NCBI GenBank assembly: GCA_902779455.1 | Contig: CACZBS010000023.1 | Location: forward strand, 1 to 64,000 | Length of the DNA: 64,000 nt | Source of the DNA: an uncultured Prevotellaceae bacterium | Lineage (GTDB): Bacteria > Bacteroidota > Bacteroidia > Bacteroidales > Bacteroidaceae | Reading direction: 5' to 3' | In this document: positions 53,917 to 64,000 of the stretch, piece after piece | Layout of the letters: every line of letters begins with the position of its first letter | Position numbering within the stretch: the first letter of the stretch is position 1 | Notes under the pieces: generated by a model | What the model saw: only the letters and a program-made list of their open reading frames with translations | The model's database searches: none | What the model was told of the DNA's origin: nothing | Translations under genes and position numbers: made by a program

Positions 53917-55028
53917 TGAATAAGATTATTGTTGCCATCGACTCATTCAAGGGCTGTCTGACGTCAAAGGAGGCTAACAGGGCGGCGGCAGAGGGCGTCC
54001 GGCAAGGAATGGCGGATGCGGAGGTGAGGCAGGTGGCAGTCAGCGACGGCGGCGAGGGATGGCTCGACGCCTTTCAGGCGGCCTGGGGCGGTGAGCTCGT
54101 GGATGTGCGCGTGAGCGACCCGCTGGGGCGACCTGTCATGGCGCAGTATCTGAAAAAGGGCGACAGGGCTGTCGTCGAGATTGCCAAGGCCAGCGGACTG
54201 ACATTGCTCAGGCCCCAGGAGCGCAACCCGATAGTGGCCACCAGCTATGGCACTGGCCAGCTGATCAGCGATGCGGTGCGGCGGGGATGCAAGGACGTCA
54301 TCGTGGGGCTGGGCGGCAGTGCCACGAGCGACTGTGGCATGGGCATGCTGCGGGCCATCATCGACGTATTTTCCAGCAACGGGCGTTGGGACGGCGTGCG
54401 GGCCCTCGACGGCGTTCGCTTCACGATTGCCACGGATGTCGACAATCCGCTGTGCCGCGAGAACGGAGCGGCCCACGTGTTCGGGCCGCAGAAGTTTGCG
54501 CCTATGGGGGCGACTCCAGAAAAGATCCGCCAGCTCGATGCCCGCGCCAGGCTGTTTGCGGAGAGGTCGGCCCACCACTTCGGCTACGACCGCCAGGACT
54601 GCCCTGGGGCGGGGGCCGCGGGCGGACTGGGCTATGCCTTCATGCAATACATGAACGCCGGACGTCGCTCTGGCATCGACCTCCTGCTCGACGCCGTCTA
54701 CTTCGACGACCTGCTGAATGGTGCCCGCTGCGTCATCACGGGCGAGGGCTCGGCCGACCGTCAGACGCTGATGGGCAAGCTCCCCTTCGGCATCCTTCAG
54801 CGGGTCAAGGCCCGGCGGGTTCCCGTCGTCCTGATAGCTGGTCGCGTCAGCGATCGCCAGCATCTGCTCAATGCGGGGTTCTCACGAGTGGTGTGCATCA
54901 ACCCCGCTGACCTCCCCCTCGAAGAAGCCATGAAGCCGGAGACGGCCAAAAGGAACATCACGCTCGCTTGCCGCGAAAGCAACGGCAGCCTTCGGCTGGA
55001 AATTGAACAAAATTTAAAACAAAATTAA
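53916..55028 (+). CDS. Glycerate kinase (GarK/GlxK type)
   Basis: The start at 53916 (MNKIIVAIDSFKGCLTSKEA) gives 370 residues; an in-frame ATG at 53877 lies inside the heptamer array and would add repeat-encoded residues. Family motifs are SDGGEGWLDAF, the glycine-rich VGLGGSATSDCGMGML, and PGAGAAGGLGYAF, with ITGEGSADRQT near the C-terminus. It phosphorylates D-glycerate to 2-phosphoglycerate. The product links sugar-acid breakdown to glycolysis. Leader composed of heptamer repeats. Confidence 0.93.
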   Translation: MNKIIVAIDSFKGCLTSKEANRAAAEGVRQGMADAEVRQVAVSDGGEGWLDAFQAAWGGELVDVRVSDPLGRPVMAQYLKKGDRAVVEIAKASGLTLLRPQERNPIVATSYGTGQLISDAVRRGCKDVIVGLGGSATSDCGMGMLRAIIDVFSSNGRWDGVRALDGVRFTIATDVDNPLCRENGAAHVFGPQKFAPMGATPEKIRQLDARARLFAERSAHHFGYDRQDCPGAGAAGGLGYAFMQYMNAGRRSGIDLLLDAVYFDDLLNGARCVITGEGSADRQTLMGKLPFGILQRVKARRVPVVLIAGRVSDRQHLLNAGFSRVVCINPADLPLEEAMKPETAKRNITLACRESNGSLRLEIEQNLKQN

Positions 55029-55068
55029 ACAATTCAAGTCTCGCTTGTACTAATTATCTGATAATGAG

Positions 55069-55193
55069 TGTCACTTCGTGACAGAAATCTAGCAAATCTT
55101 TTCAAATCTTCCAAAGCAGATTTGTTTGATTTGTTCAGATGGCACAAACGAATAATTTCGAATCAATTTTGAAAAATTTCCCGCCGAAGGCGG
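55069..55193. repeat. REP-like hairpins in the recJ upstream spacer
   Basis: TGTCACTTCGTGACA (55069-55083), a paired CAAATC/GATTTG set across 55093-55133, and CCGCCGAAGGCGG (55181-55193) are small palindromes with TTC or GAA loops. The 334-bp spacer 55029-55362 holds these and a -7 box TACCTTTG (55292-55299) for recJ; I see no gene. Confidence 0.6.
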
Positions 55194-55291
55194 TTCGATT
55201 CGCGATGAGCCAAACAGTTACGGAATGGGCACGTAATCTTGTTTTCTGTTAAAAAAGTGGCAAAAAGTGCCGTTGTTTCGTTTTTTATGTT

Positions 55292-55299
55292 TACCTTTG
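55292..55299 (+). promoter_or_regulatory. -7 box for recJ
   Basis: TACCTTTG, 63 bp before the recJ start codon. The expected -33 position has only a weak match. Confidence 0.5.
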
Positions 55300-55362
55300 T
55301 ATGCTAATTTGCCTTAATAGGCCCTTTAGCTTCGCGACAGCATATAAAAACAAAACAATATA

Positions 55363-57090
55363 ATGAACTCTAAATGGAATTACGAACAACCTTCACCCGA
55401 GCGCAGGCAGGCGGCTAAGGAACTGGCCGACAAGATCGGCATGAGCCCCGTGCTGGCCGAGCTGCTGCTGAAGCGGGGCATCCGCACCGAGTCGGCGGCC
55501 AAGCGCTTCTTCCGCCCCATGCTCTCAGAGCTGATCGACCCGTTCCTGATGAACGATATGGACGTGGCCGTCGACCGACTGAACGACGCCATGGGCCGCA
55601 AGGAGCGCATCATGGTCTACGGCGACTACGACGTCGACGGATGCACGGCCGTAGCGCTGGTCTACAAGTTTCTGCAACAGTTCTACTCGAACATAGAGTA
55701 CTACATCCCCGACCGCTACGAGGAGGGCTACGGCATCAGCCGCAAGGGCCTCGACTACGCCAAGGAACAGGACGTCCGACTCATCATCGTGCTCGACTGC
55801 GGCATCAAGGCGGTCAGCGAGATTGCCTATGCCCGCGAGCTGGGCATCGACTTCATCATCTGCGACCACCACGTGCCCGACGACGAGATGCCGTGCGCCG
55901 TGGCCATCCTCAACCCGAAGCGCGAGGACTCGACCTACCCCTACAAGGACCTCTGCGGCTGCGGCGTGGGATTCAAGTTCATGCAGGCCTTCGCCAAGAA
56001 CAACGGCATCCCCTTCTCACAGCTCATACCGCTGCTCGACTTCTGCGCCGTCTCGATAGCGGCCGACATTGTCCCCGTCATGGGCGAGAACCGCATCCTG
56101 GCCTACCATGGGCTGAAGCAGCTCAACCAGAACCCGTCGGTGGGGCTGAAGGCCATCATCGAGATCTGCGGACTGACAGGGCGCGAGATCACCATGAGCG
56201 ACATCATCTTCAAGATCGGGCCGCGCATCAATGCCAGCGGACGCGTGCAGAACGGCACGGAGACGGTGGACCTGCTCGTCGAGAAGGACATCAAACGAGC
56301 GCTGGCCGAGGCCTCGCACATCAACGAATACAACGAGCAGCGCAAGGACATCGACAAGCAGATGAGCGAGGAGGCCAACCAGATCGTGGAGCGGCTGGAG
56401 AGCCAGGAGCACCAGCCCGCCATCGTGCTCTACAACGAGGGATGGAAGAAGGGCATCGTCGGCATCGTCGCCTCGCGCGTGGCTGAGATCTACTACAGGC
56501 CGACGGTGGTGCTGTCGTGCAACGACGGCGTGGCCAGCGGGTCGGCACGCTCGGTGGCGGGCTACGACATCTACGACGCGATCAAGTCGTGTCGCGACCT
56601 GCTCGAGAACTTCGGCGGCCACACCTATGCCGTGGGGCTGACGCTCAAGGTTGAGAACATCCCGGAGTTCCGCCGGCGCTTCCAGATGTATGTCAGCGAG
56701 CACATACTGCCCGAACAGACGGAAGCGCTGCTCGACATCGAGGCAGAAGTGGACTTCAAGGACATCACGAAGAAGCTGCAGAACGACCTGAAGAAGTTTG
56801 CGCCACACGGGCCGGAGAACCCCAAGCCCGTCTTCTGCACCCGCCACGTCTATGACTACGGCACGTCGAAGGTGGTGGGCCGGCAGCAGGAGCACATCAA
56901 GCTGGAGCTGGTCGACTCGCGCTCGTCGAACGTGATGAACGGCATCGCCTTCGGCCAGAGCGCCGCCGCACGATATATCAAGTCGAAACGTTCGTTCGAC
57001 ATTGCCTACACCATCGAGGAGAACATCTATAAGCGCAGCGAGGTGCAGCTGCAGATAGAGGACATCAAACCGTCGGAAAGTGAGAACTGA
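55363..57090 (+). CDS. recJ: Single-strand DNA exonuclease RecJ
   Basis: The 575-residue protein has the DHH phosphoesterase motifs GDYDVDGCTA (about 87-96), VLDCGIKA, ICDHHVPDDE and the DHHA1 part with RINASGRV and GHTYAVGLTL (as GGHTYAVG), followed by an OB-like C-terminal domain. It degrades single-stranded DNA 5' to 3' in RecF-pathway and mismatch repair. Its last codons (SEN, stop) are part of a heptamer repeat arm (GAGAACT). recQ starts 20 bp downstream, a natural partner because RecQ unwinds DNA for RecJ. Confidence 0.95.
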   Translation: MNSKWNYEQPSPERRQAAKELADKIGMSPVLAELLLKRGIRTESAAKRFFRPMLSELIDPFLMNDMDVAVDRLNDAMGRKERIMVYGDYDVDGCTAVALVYKFLQQFYSNIEYYIPDRYEEGYGISRKGLDYAKEQDVRLIIVLDCGIKAVSEIAYARELGIDFIICDHHVPDDEMPCAVAILNPKREDSTYPYKDLCGCGVGFKFMQAFAKNNGIPFSQLIPLLDFCAVSIAADIVPVMGENRILAYHGLKQLNQNPSVGLKAIIEICGLTGREITMSDIIFKIGPRINASGRVQNGTETVDLLVEKDIKRALAEASHINEYNEQRKDIDKQMSEEANQIVERLESQEHQPAIVLYNEGWKKGIVGIVASRVAEIYYRPTVVLSCNDGVASGSARSVAGYDIYDAIKSCRDLLENFGGHTYAVGLTLKVENIPEFRRRFQMYVSEHILPEQTEALLDIEAEVDFKDITKKLQNDLKKFAPHGPENPKPVFCTRHVYDYGTSKVVGRQQEHIKLELVDSRSSNVMNGIAFGQSAAARYIKSKRSFDIAYTIEENIYKRSEVQLQIEDIKPSESEN

Positions 57091-57109
57091 GAACTGAGAG
57101 CTGAGAGGT

Positions 57110-57116
<7 letters not shown>
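57082..57116 (+). repeat. Left heptamer arm at the recJ-recQ junction
   Basis: Units GAGAACT, GAGAACT, GAGAGCT then GAGAGGTATGATTA. It pairs with 57175-57209 at 32 of 35 positions. It contains the recJ stop codon and the recQ start codon. Confidence 0.9.
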
Positions 57117-59092
<1,976 letters not shown>

Positions 59093-59118
59093 TATGATTC
59101 ATTGAGGGCTGTGACGTC

Positions 59119-61800
59119 TCACTCCACCCACTTCCTTCCCTTGCTGACCTTTATCCCCTTGACTGACGACTGCCGGCGGATGCCGTCGACGCCATAGACG
59201 GCGTCGGAGGGCGTCGGCATGGTGAGTTGCGCTGCGTGGATGCCGCTGGACGTATCGGCCATGACGGCGGCCACCTCCCCGGCACTAAGAGCGTAGTTGT
59301 AGAGGCGCACATCGTCGAGATAGCCCGTGAAGTAAGGGTCGGCGACAAACTGGCTGCGCCCGAGATAGTTGAGCACGGGAGCGACGTCGGCCGGTGTGAT
59401 CGTGATGGCCGACGACTGGGCCACCTGCTCGCCGTCGATATAGATGGTGGTCAGCCCTTCGGCCATGCTCACGACGACGTGGCGCCACTGCAGGGGCGTC
59501 AGACGCTCGGGGCAGTCGAGGGTCAGCTCCTCGCCGCCGTTCTTGATGGCGAAGCGCATGGTCCGGCCGTTGTATGGGGTGAGGAAGAGATAGTGGTCAG
59601 TGTCGTATCCGAAGTCGAAGATGCGTTGCCAGGCTGACGAGGTGCGGACGTTGACCCACGCACAGAAGGTCAGCTCGCGCGAGCTGGCTACGTCGTAGGG
59701 CAGCTGCACGTACTCCTTCGACGTCGCGGTGAGTTTCAGGCTCTGCGTGCCTGACTGGGCCTCAGTGATGTATTGTGGCGAAGCAGTGCCGAAACGGGCA
59801 TCCATGAAGTTCTCCGTCGCGTCGTTGAGGTCGCCGTCCATCTGCCATCGGGCCACGAGCGTCGGAGCGTCGGCGGTGGTCGTGCGGGCCTCCTCGGACA
59901 GCTCCGAGAGGTTCTGCGCCCGGTCGATGGCCCTCACCTTATATATATAAGAGGTGGCGGGGCGAATAGTGTGGTCGACGAAATAGCAGTCGCTCAGCCG
60001 ACGGGCAATCGTGTTCCACGTCCCGCCGTCGGCCTCGGCACGCAGCACCATATAGCCGTCGAGGTCGGTGTCTGTCTCATTGGCGTCCCATGTCAGCAGG
60101 ACACTGGCCGACTGGGCCTTGGCCTCAAGGTTCTGGGGCTGCTGGGGCGCCTTGGTCTCGTAGGCCACGTCGACAGGCAACAGGCGCCACATCAGCCGGT
60201 TGCGGGCGGCATCAGACAGCATCGAGGTCTGAGTGACGCGCACGCCGTTGGCATTCGATACACTGAAGGAGGCCATGTAGAGGGCACTCTCGCGATTGCG
60301 GATGTAGTAGTAGCCATTGCCGGCATACTCCAGATACCACTGCTCGTTGCTCGTCGGCCCAGCCTGCTCGTAGGCGATGAGCTGCGCATTGTCAGCGGTC
60401 GAGAAGTTCTTCACGTTGATGCGCAGGTTGGCGTTGGTGACCGACTCAATGTCGTAAAAGCTGTAGTCGCCGCCGATGCGGGGTGAGCATGGCTTGATGG
60501 TCCACTTCTGGCGGTCGACGCCTGTCCACTTCTGCTGGACGATGGCGGAGCTGTTGACGGCCACGACATTGCCCGTGGCACGGTTGACGATCTTATAGAC
60601 GCCCTCCGTGATGGGCATCGGCTGAACGTCCTCGCCCCAGGTGATGTCGACGACGCGCTCGGCATTGGTCTGCCCCGTCTGGTAGCCCGTGCCGCCAGGC
60701 ATCTCCATGGTGAAGGCGCGCATGGGTCCATGGCCGTCGAAGTAGACATCGCGGTCGGCTGAGAGGAACTGATAGGTGGTCGTATAGGCCTGACGCTCGC
60801 TGGAGCCGACAAAGGCCTTCACACGGCCGTCATCATGGCGATAGACGGAGGCGGCGGTCCAGTTGTTGCGGTGCTCGGCATAGGCGAGGCGCTCGCCGTG
60901 GCGGCAGATGTCGCAGAACTCGCCGCGGGCCCGGCTGTCGAAGCCCCACCAGATGCCGACGGTCATGCCGTACTCCAGGCCGATCATGGCCTCGGCCACG
61001 TTGTGCATCTCGTCGTTGTAGCCCGTCTTGCCCAGCTCGGCAAGGCGCTGATGGAACGAGGCATAGCTGGCCATGGAGCCAGCCAGCTGGTGGGTGTTGC
61101 CCCAGTCGTAGTAGTCGCTGCCGGGGCTGAACCACGACCACGCCTTGTCGTCGTTGAGCGTGTTGCCGCCCACGATGGCGATGTCGGCAAAGCGCGGATA
61201 AAGGGTCTTGAGAATCTGCGCCACCTGTGCCTGCTTCTGGGTGGTGGCGCCTTCCTCGGTGGCCCAGTAGTCGGGCTCGTTGAAGGGCGAGACGCCGATG
61301 ACGGGATGCTGCGTGTTCTGCTGCATCCAGTGGACGTGGCTGTTGATGTTGGCGGCCCAGTGGTCGACGTTGGCACTCTTGTTCTGGACGAAATAAGCAT
61401 CGGAGCCGGCCTCCTGGTCGGCCGTGAGGATGAGTGGCAGCTGCGGGTCGACGATGTCGAACATGTTGGCGCGCTGACGCAGGAAGCTGGTCTGGTCGCT
61501 CTGCAGCACGGAGTCGTTGGTCAAGGCCTTGGTGGTGCGGAAGGCCGAGCGCCCCACGCCGATGTTCTCGCGGCCCATGTGGTTCAGTCCCTTGCGCAGG
61601 TTCTGCTCATTGATCCATGCCTGGTCGAGTCCCCATGTGGGGGCGAAGCGGTGGCCCTCAGCCTGCAGGCTAAAGGGAAGCGTGACGTCGGCCTGCGCCT
61701 GAGGCATGAGATAGAGGCTCGACGACGAGCGTTCCTGAGCCGTGGCTGTCATGGCCATAGCCGCAAGGGCCAATGTGGGGAAGAGATGTCTTAAAATCAT
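59119..61800 (-). CDS. Exported multi-domain glycoside hydrolase (GH-A clan type)
   Basis: The 893-residue protein has a signal peptide (1-21) and a (beta/alpha)8 catalytic domain (about 30-390) in which Glu175 (VSPFNEPDYW) is the likely acid/base and Glu264 (YNDEMHNVAEAM) the nucleophile, as in GH30/GH39-like enzymes. A ricin-type trefoil (about 400-530, YKIVNRATGNVVAV), a fibronectin type III domain (about 555-640) and a LamG-like domain (about 650-840) follow, and the end (GIRRQSSVKGIKVSKGRKW) resembles a sorting tail. It probably binds and cuts a complex glycan at the surface. Same direction as the next gene, 16 bp apart. Confidence 0.75.
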   Translation of the reverse strand: MILRHLFPTLALAAMAMTATAQERSSSSLYLMPQAQADVTLPFSLQAEGHRFAPTWGLDQAWINEQNLRKGLNHMGRENIGVGRSAFRTTKALTNDSVLQSDQTSFLRQRANMFDIVDPQLPLILTADQEAGSDAYFVQNKSANVDHWAANINSHVHWMQQNTQHPVIGVSPFNEPDYWATEEGATTQKQAQVAQILKTLYPRFADIAIVGGNTLNDDKAWSWFSPGSDYYDWGNTHQLAGSMASYASFHQRLAELGKTGYNDEMHNVAEAMIGLEYGMTVGIWWGFDSRARGEFCDICRHGERLAYAEHRNNWTAASVYRHDDGRVKAFVGSSERQAYTTTYQFLSADRDVYFDGHGPMRAFTMEMPGGTGYQTGQTNAERVVDITWGEDVQPMPITEGVYKIVNRATGNVVAVNSSAIVQQKWTGVDRQKWTIKPCSPRIGGDYSFYDIESVTNANLRINVKNFSTADNAQLIAYEQAGPTSNEQWYLEYAGNGYYYIRNRESALYMASFSVSNANGVRVTQTSMLSDAARNRLMWRLLPVDVAYETKAPQQPQNLEAKAQSASVLLTWDANETDTDLDGYMVLRAEADGGTWNTIARRLSDCYFVDHTIRPATSYIYKVRAIDRAQNLSELSEEARTTTADAPTLVARWQMDGDLNDATENFMDARFGTASPQYITEAQSGTQSLKLTATSKEYVQLPYDVASSRELTFCAWVNVRTSSAWQRIFDFGYDTDHYLFLTPYNGRTMRFAIKNGGEELTLDCPERLTPLQWRHVVVSMAEGLTTIYIDGEQVAQSSAITITPADVAPVLNYLGRSQFVADPYFTGYLDDVRLYNYALSAGEVAAVMADTSSGIHAAQLTMPTPSDAVYGVDGIRRQSSVKGIKVSKGRKWVE

Positions 61801-61816
61801 GTGCTATATCGTTTCC

Positions 61817-64000
61817 TTACTGTATGATGGTCTTCTGGGCATGCCCGTTCACGACTCTGACGTAGACGCCCGACTTCAGCTCGCCGCTCCGGAGGCGACG
61901 GCCGTCGAGGGTGAAGTAAGCGGGCGTGCCGTCGCGGCTGACGAAGGGAGCAGCGACGGATGCAGCCATCTCCTCAGCCGTCATGCCGACGATGGGCATC
62001 GTGGCACCCTCCCATCCGTCGAGCACGGCCAGGGGCTGGCTGCGGCTGTCGGTCTGTGGGCGCAGGATGCCAGTATAGTTGGTCATCGTGGGACGGTCGC
62101 CGACGACCTTCTCCCACTGTCCGTCAGTCAGGTAATAGTAGTCCTTGGGCACGCGGGCACTGGTCTTCAGGAAGCCACGCAGTCCGCCAGGGGCATCAGT
62201 CGTCGACTTGACGGCATCGCCATACTCGAGGAAGGTGGCCTCAGCCTCGGAGGAGCGATAGATGAAGGCCTGTCCGGCCACGGTCTCCTCAATCTGACGG
62301 AGGCAGAGGTTCTGCAGGTCGGGCGTGATGCCGGCAATCTCGTAGAACGTGAGTCCGGGGCTGGGATGGACGGCATAGGGCAGACACGTGACGCCCCACT
62401 GGTCAGGGGTGACGCTGAGACGGTATTGGGGTGTGAAGTGGAGGACGAAGTCAGTGGCGCACCACCAACCTTCGCGCTTGTCGCCCGTCGAGGTGGGCTC
62501 GCCCAGCCGATGCCATGCATTGTCGACGGCTCCCTGCTTGGAGCCCTCGAAGCCGATGGTCAGGACGCCGTCATCGTCGACATAGACGGGCAGCGTGGTG
62601 AGCGTCTGCCAGCGGTCGGCCGTCGCGACACTGGGCAGGTCGAAGTAGTCGGCCGTCAGCTTGGGCGACTCCCGCCGCAGCTCTCCGTTGTCGACAAAGG
62701 CGTGCTGGTCGCTGAGGCAGTAGTGCTCTGTCGTGGCCTTACACTCCAGATAGTAGAGTCCATGGTCGAGGCCCGTCAGCTCCTGCCGGACGGCCATGGT
62801 CTTGCTTTGGCCCTCAGAGGCGCTGAGACCTGACCACCAGGCATTCCAGAACGTGACGCCGTCGCGGAAGTTGGTGCGCTGGTCGCCACCTGTATAAGTG
62901 CCGCACTTGGTGGTCCAGCCCGTCGACGAAGCGAAGCTGGGCTGCTTGATCACATTGTTGAGTCTGACTGACGAGAGGTAGCCCTCGATAGCATTGGCAA
63001 GAAGTTCGACGGCTTCGTTCACCTCAGCAGGTTTCTTGGCTGACAAAGCACCGCTTAGAGCACCTGAAAGGACCGCTTCGTCATCAAAGAGACGGCACTC
63101 TGACTGCATCGAAGCGGCGTCTCTGATGAGCTGCTGGAGCCGGGGCATGTTATGATAGGCCATGATGGCCTCCTTGAGCGTGGCGGGCAGTCCGTCGTTC
63201 AGTTCAGGATAGCGCGTGTTGAAGGTTTGGAATGCGTCAGCCTTCATCTGCTGTTTCTCAGCAGCATCAGCCAGAGCTTCCTCTTGAGAATCAAAGAGCT
63301 GACAGAGCATGAGTTTGTCGAACTGGGCCGTGCCGGCCAGCGAGCGGAAGGCGATGATGACCTTGGCGTATTCGCCTGAGTTGAAGGTGGCAAACTGGGT
63401 GAGCCAGTTCTCCGTCGCATTCGAGAGCGAGCCGGCTGTCGACGTCGTGGCTACGCCATCGGCACTGAGGTTGAGCTGTGCGAAGACGCCGCCGTAGTTG
63501 CACACGGCCCCCGAGAAGTAGTAGTCGGTCTGGGGCTTGATGTCGACGACCGTCTTGAGCGCCTGCTCCGTGTTGACGGAGCCGTTGCCATAGGCCTGCA
63601 GATAGGCGCCGCCGTCGAGGCCTCCGACGGGCACCACCTGGAAGTAGGGGGCGCCGATGGGCTCACCCTGGCCGTTGAGCCAGAGGGCAGCGGCCATGTC
63701 GAAGTCGCCATTGAGCAGGATGTTGCCTCCCAGATACTTCGTCGCGCCATCCACCTGAACGGCATCGCCAGGCTCCAGGTCGTCGCTGGCAGCCATGACC
63801 ATGCGGGTATAGCGGTCCTTGCCGTTGGCATCGACCACATGGACGCGATACTGGCAGCCGTTGGTGGCCTCAGCGTCCTCATAAGTATAGTCGGCCTCTG
63901 CCTCCTGCATCGCCACGTCGCTGACGACCTCCCAGCGGTGGCCGTCGCCCAGGCGCCGCTCGAGGCTGATGCTCCTGTTGTATTCGCCGTTATATTCATG
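61817..64000 (-). CDS. Large exported protein, N-terminus beyond the window
   Basis: The frame is open to the right edge, so the start is outside; at least 727 residues are visible. The first residues seen (RSISLERRLGDGHRWEVV, QYRVHVVDANGKDRYTR) look like a fibronectin-type module. Then come a carbohydrate-binding-type sandwich (GGNILLNGDFDMAAALWLNG seen in part), a helical stretch (about 210-300), a second sandwich with KATTEHYCLSD, and a C-terminal sorting-type tail (YFTLDGRRLRSGELKSGVYVR). No catalytic domain is visible in this part. It would be transcribed ahead of the glycoside hydrolase at 59119 and probably works with it. Confidence 0.7.
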   Translation of the reverse strand, partial: HEYNGEYNRSISLERRLGDGHRWEVVSDVAMQEAEADYTYEDAEATNGCQYRVHVVDANGKDRYTRMVMAASDDLEPGDAVQVDGATKYLGGNILLNGDFDMAAALWLNGQGEPIGAPYFQVVPVGGLDGGAYLQAYGNGSVNTEQALKTVVDIKPQTDYYFSGAVCNYGGVFAQLNLSADGVATTSTAGSLSNATENWLTQFATFNSGEYAKVIIAFRSLAGTAQFDKLMLCQLFDSQEEALADAAEKQQMKADAFQTFNTRYPELNDGLPATLKEAIMAYHNMPRLQQLIRDAASMQSECRLFDDEAVLSGALSGALSAKKPAEVNEAVELLANAIEGYLSSVRLNNVIKQPSFASSTGWTTKCGTYTGGDQRTNFRDGVTFWNAWWSGLSASEGQSKTMAVRQELTGLDHGLYYLECKATTEHYCLSDQHAFVDNGELRRESPKLTADYFDLPSVATADRWQTLTTLPVYVDDDGVLTIGFEGSKQGAVDNAWHRLGEPTSTGDKREGWWCATDFVLHFTPQYRLSVTPDQWGVTCLPYAVHPSPGLTFYEIAGITPDLQNLCLRQIEETVAGQAFIYRSSEAEATFLEYGDAVKSTTDAPGGLRGFLKTSARVPKDYYYLTDGQWEKVVGDRPTMTNYTGILRPQTDSRSQPLAVLDGWEGATMPIVGMTAEEMAASVAAPFVSRDGTPAYFTLDGRRLRSGELKSGVYVRVVNGHAQKTIIQ

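Overview
The window looks like a chromosome segment of a Bacteroidota bacterium, most likely a Prevotella-type gut or rumen organism (Prevotellaceae). Supporting signs are the many Bacteroidota-type promoters (TTTG near -33 and TAnnTTTG near -7, 19-20 bp apart), lipoproteins with Cys lipoboxes, secreted enzymes with type IX-secretion-like tails, an IS1380-family transposase remnant, GC-rich coding DNA with AT-rich spacers, and families such as DUF5689, DUF4846, TRL and GxxExxY. No rRNA, tRNA, prophage or CRISPR array was found.

Layout. 0-0.6 kb: transposase remnant and palindromic DNA. 0.6-7.3 kb: TonB-dependent receptor, DUF5689 lipoprotein, a lipoprotein with three OB-like modules, ribosomal protein L31 type B and a lipoprotein DNA/RNA endonuclease; this may be a surface nucleic-acid scavenging locus. 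7.4-8.9 kb: thiol peroxidase plus thioredoxin reductase. 9-16.8 kb: rhamnogalacturonan lyase, then (minus) lipoprotein, ECF sigma factor, a fused anti-sigma-like/outer-membrane barrel protein and a large MG2-type protein. 17-22 kb (minus): dnaA, MCE protein, cell-wall amidase, folB and a stand-alone protein resembling the C-terminus of B12-dependent ribonucleotide reductase. 22.3-27.7 kb: M6 protease, nitroreductase, GH2 beta-galactosidase. 27.7-28.6 kb: repeat cluster. 28.6-34 kb (minus): uronate genes (PTS-IIC-like permease, exported KduI, ExuT-like transporter) interrupted by two small repeat-bracketed genes (GxxExxY and four-helix-bundle). 34.5-41.8 kb: glnS, TPR, DedA and the GDP-fucose genes manC-gmd-fcl in one run. 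41.7-53.5 kb (minus): LytTR/phosphodiester-glycosidase pair, radical SAM protein, a DUF4846-SanA-CHAP-membrane operon, several orphan or broken small genes, Sir2, DUF1810, and a NrtR-type Nudix regulator with an ADP-ribosylglycohydrolase. 53.9-64 kb: glycerate kinase, recJ, recQ and two large exported proteins, the last cut by the window edge.

The most unusual signal is a dispersed family of 7-bp tandem repeats (units such as GAGAATT, GAGTGAA, GAGTTTA, GAGAACT, GAGAGTT). It occurs in spacers, in a 5' leader, and inside the reading frames of glnS, the GH2 enzyme and recQ, and as inverted arms around small genes. Together with the 55-bp inverted repeats around the GxxExxY gene, this suggests small non-autonomous elements that move accessory genes and sometimes become part of host proteins.

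Functionally, the PL11 lyase, GH2 enzyme, KduI and uronate transporters point to pectin (rhamnogalacturonan) use; manC-gmd-fcl supplies GDP-L-fucose for surface glycans; and Sir2, the Nudix regulator and ADP-ribosylglycohydrolase form an NAD/ADP-ribose grouping.
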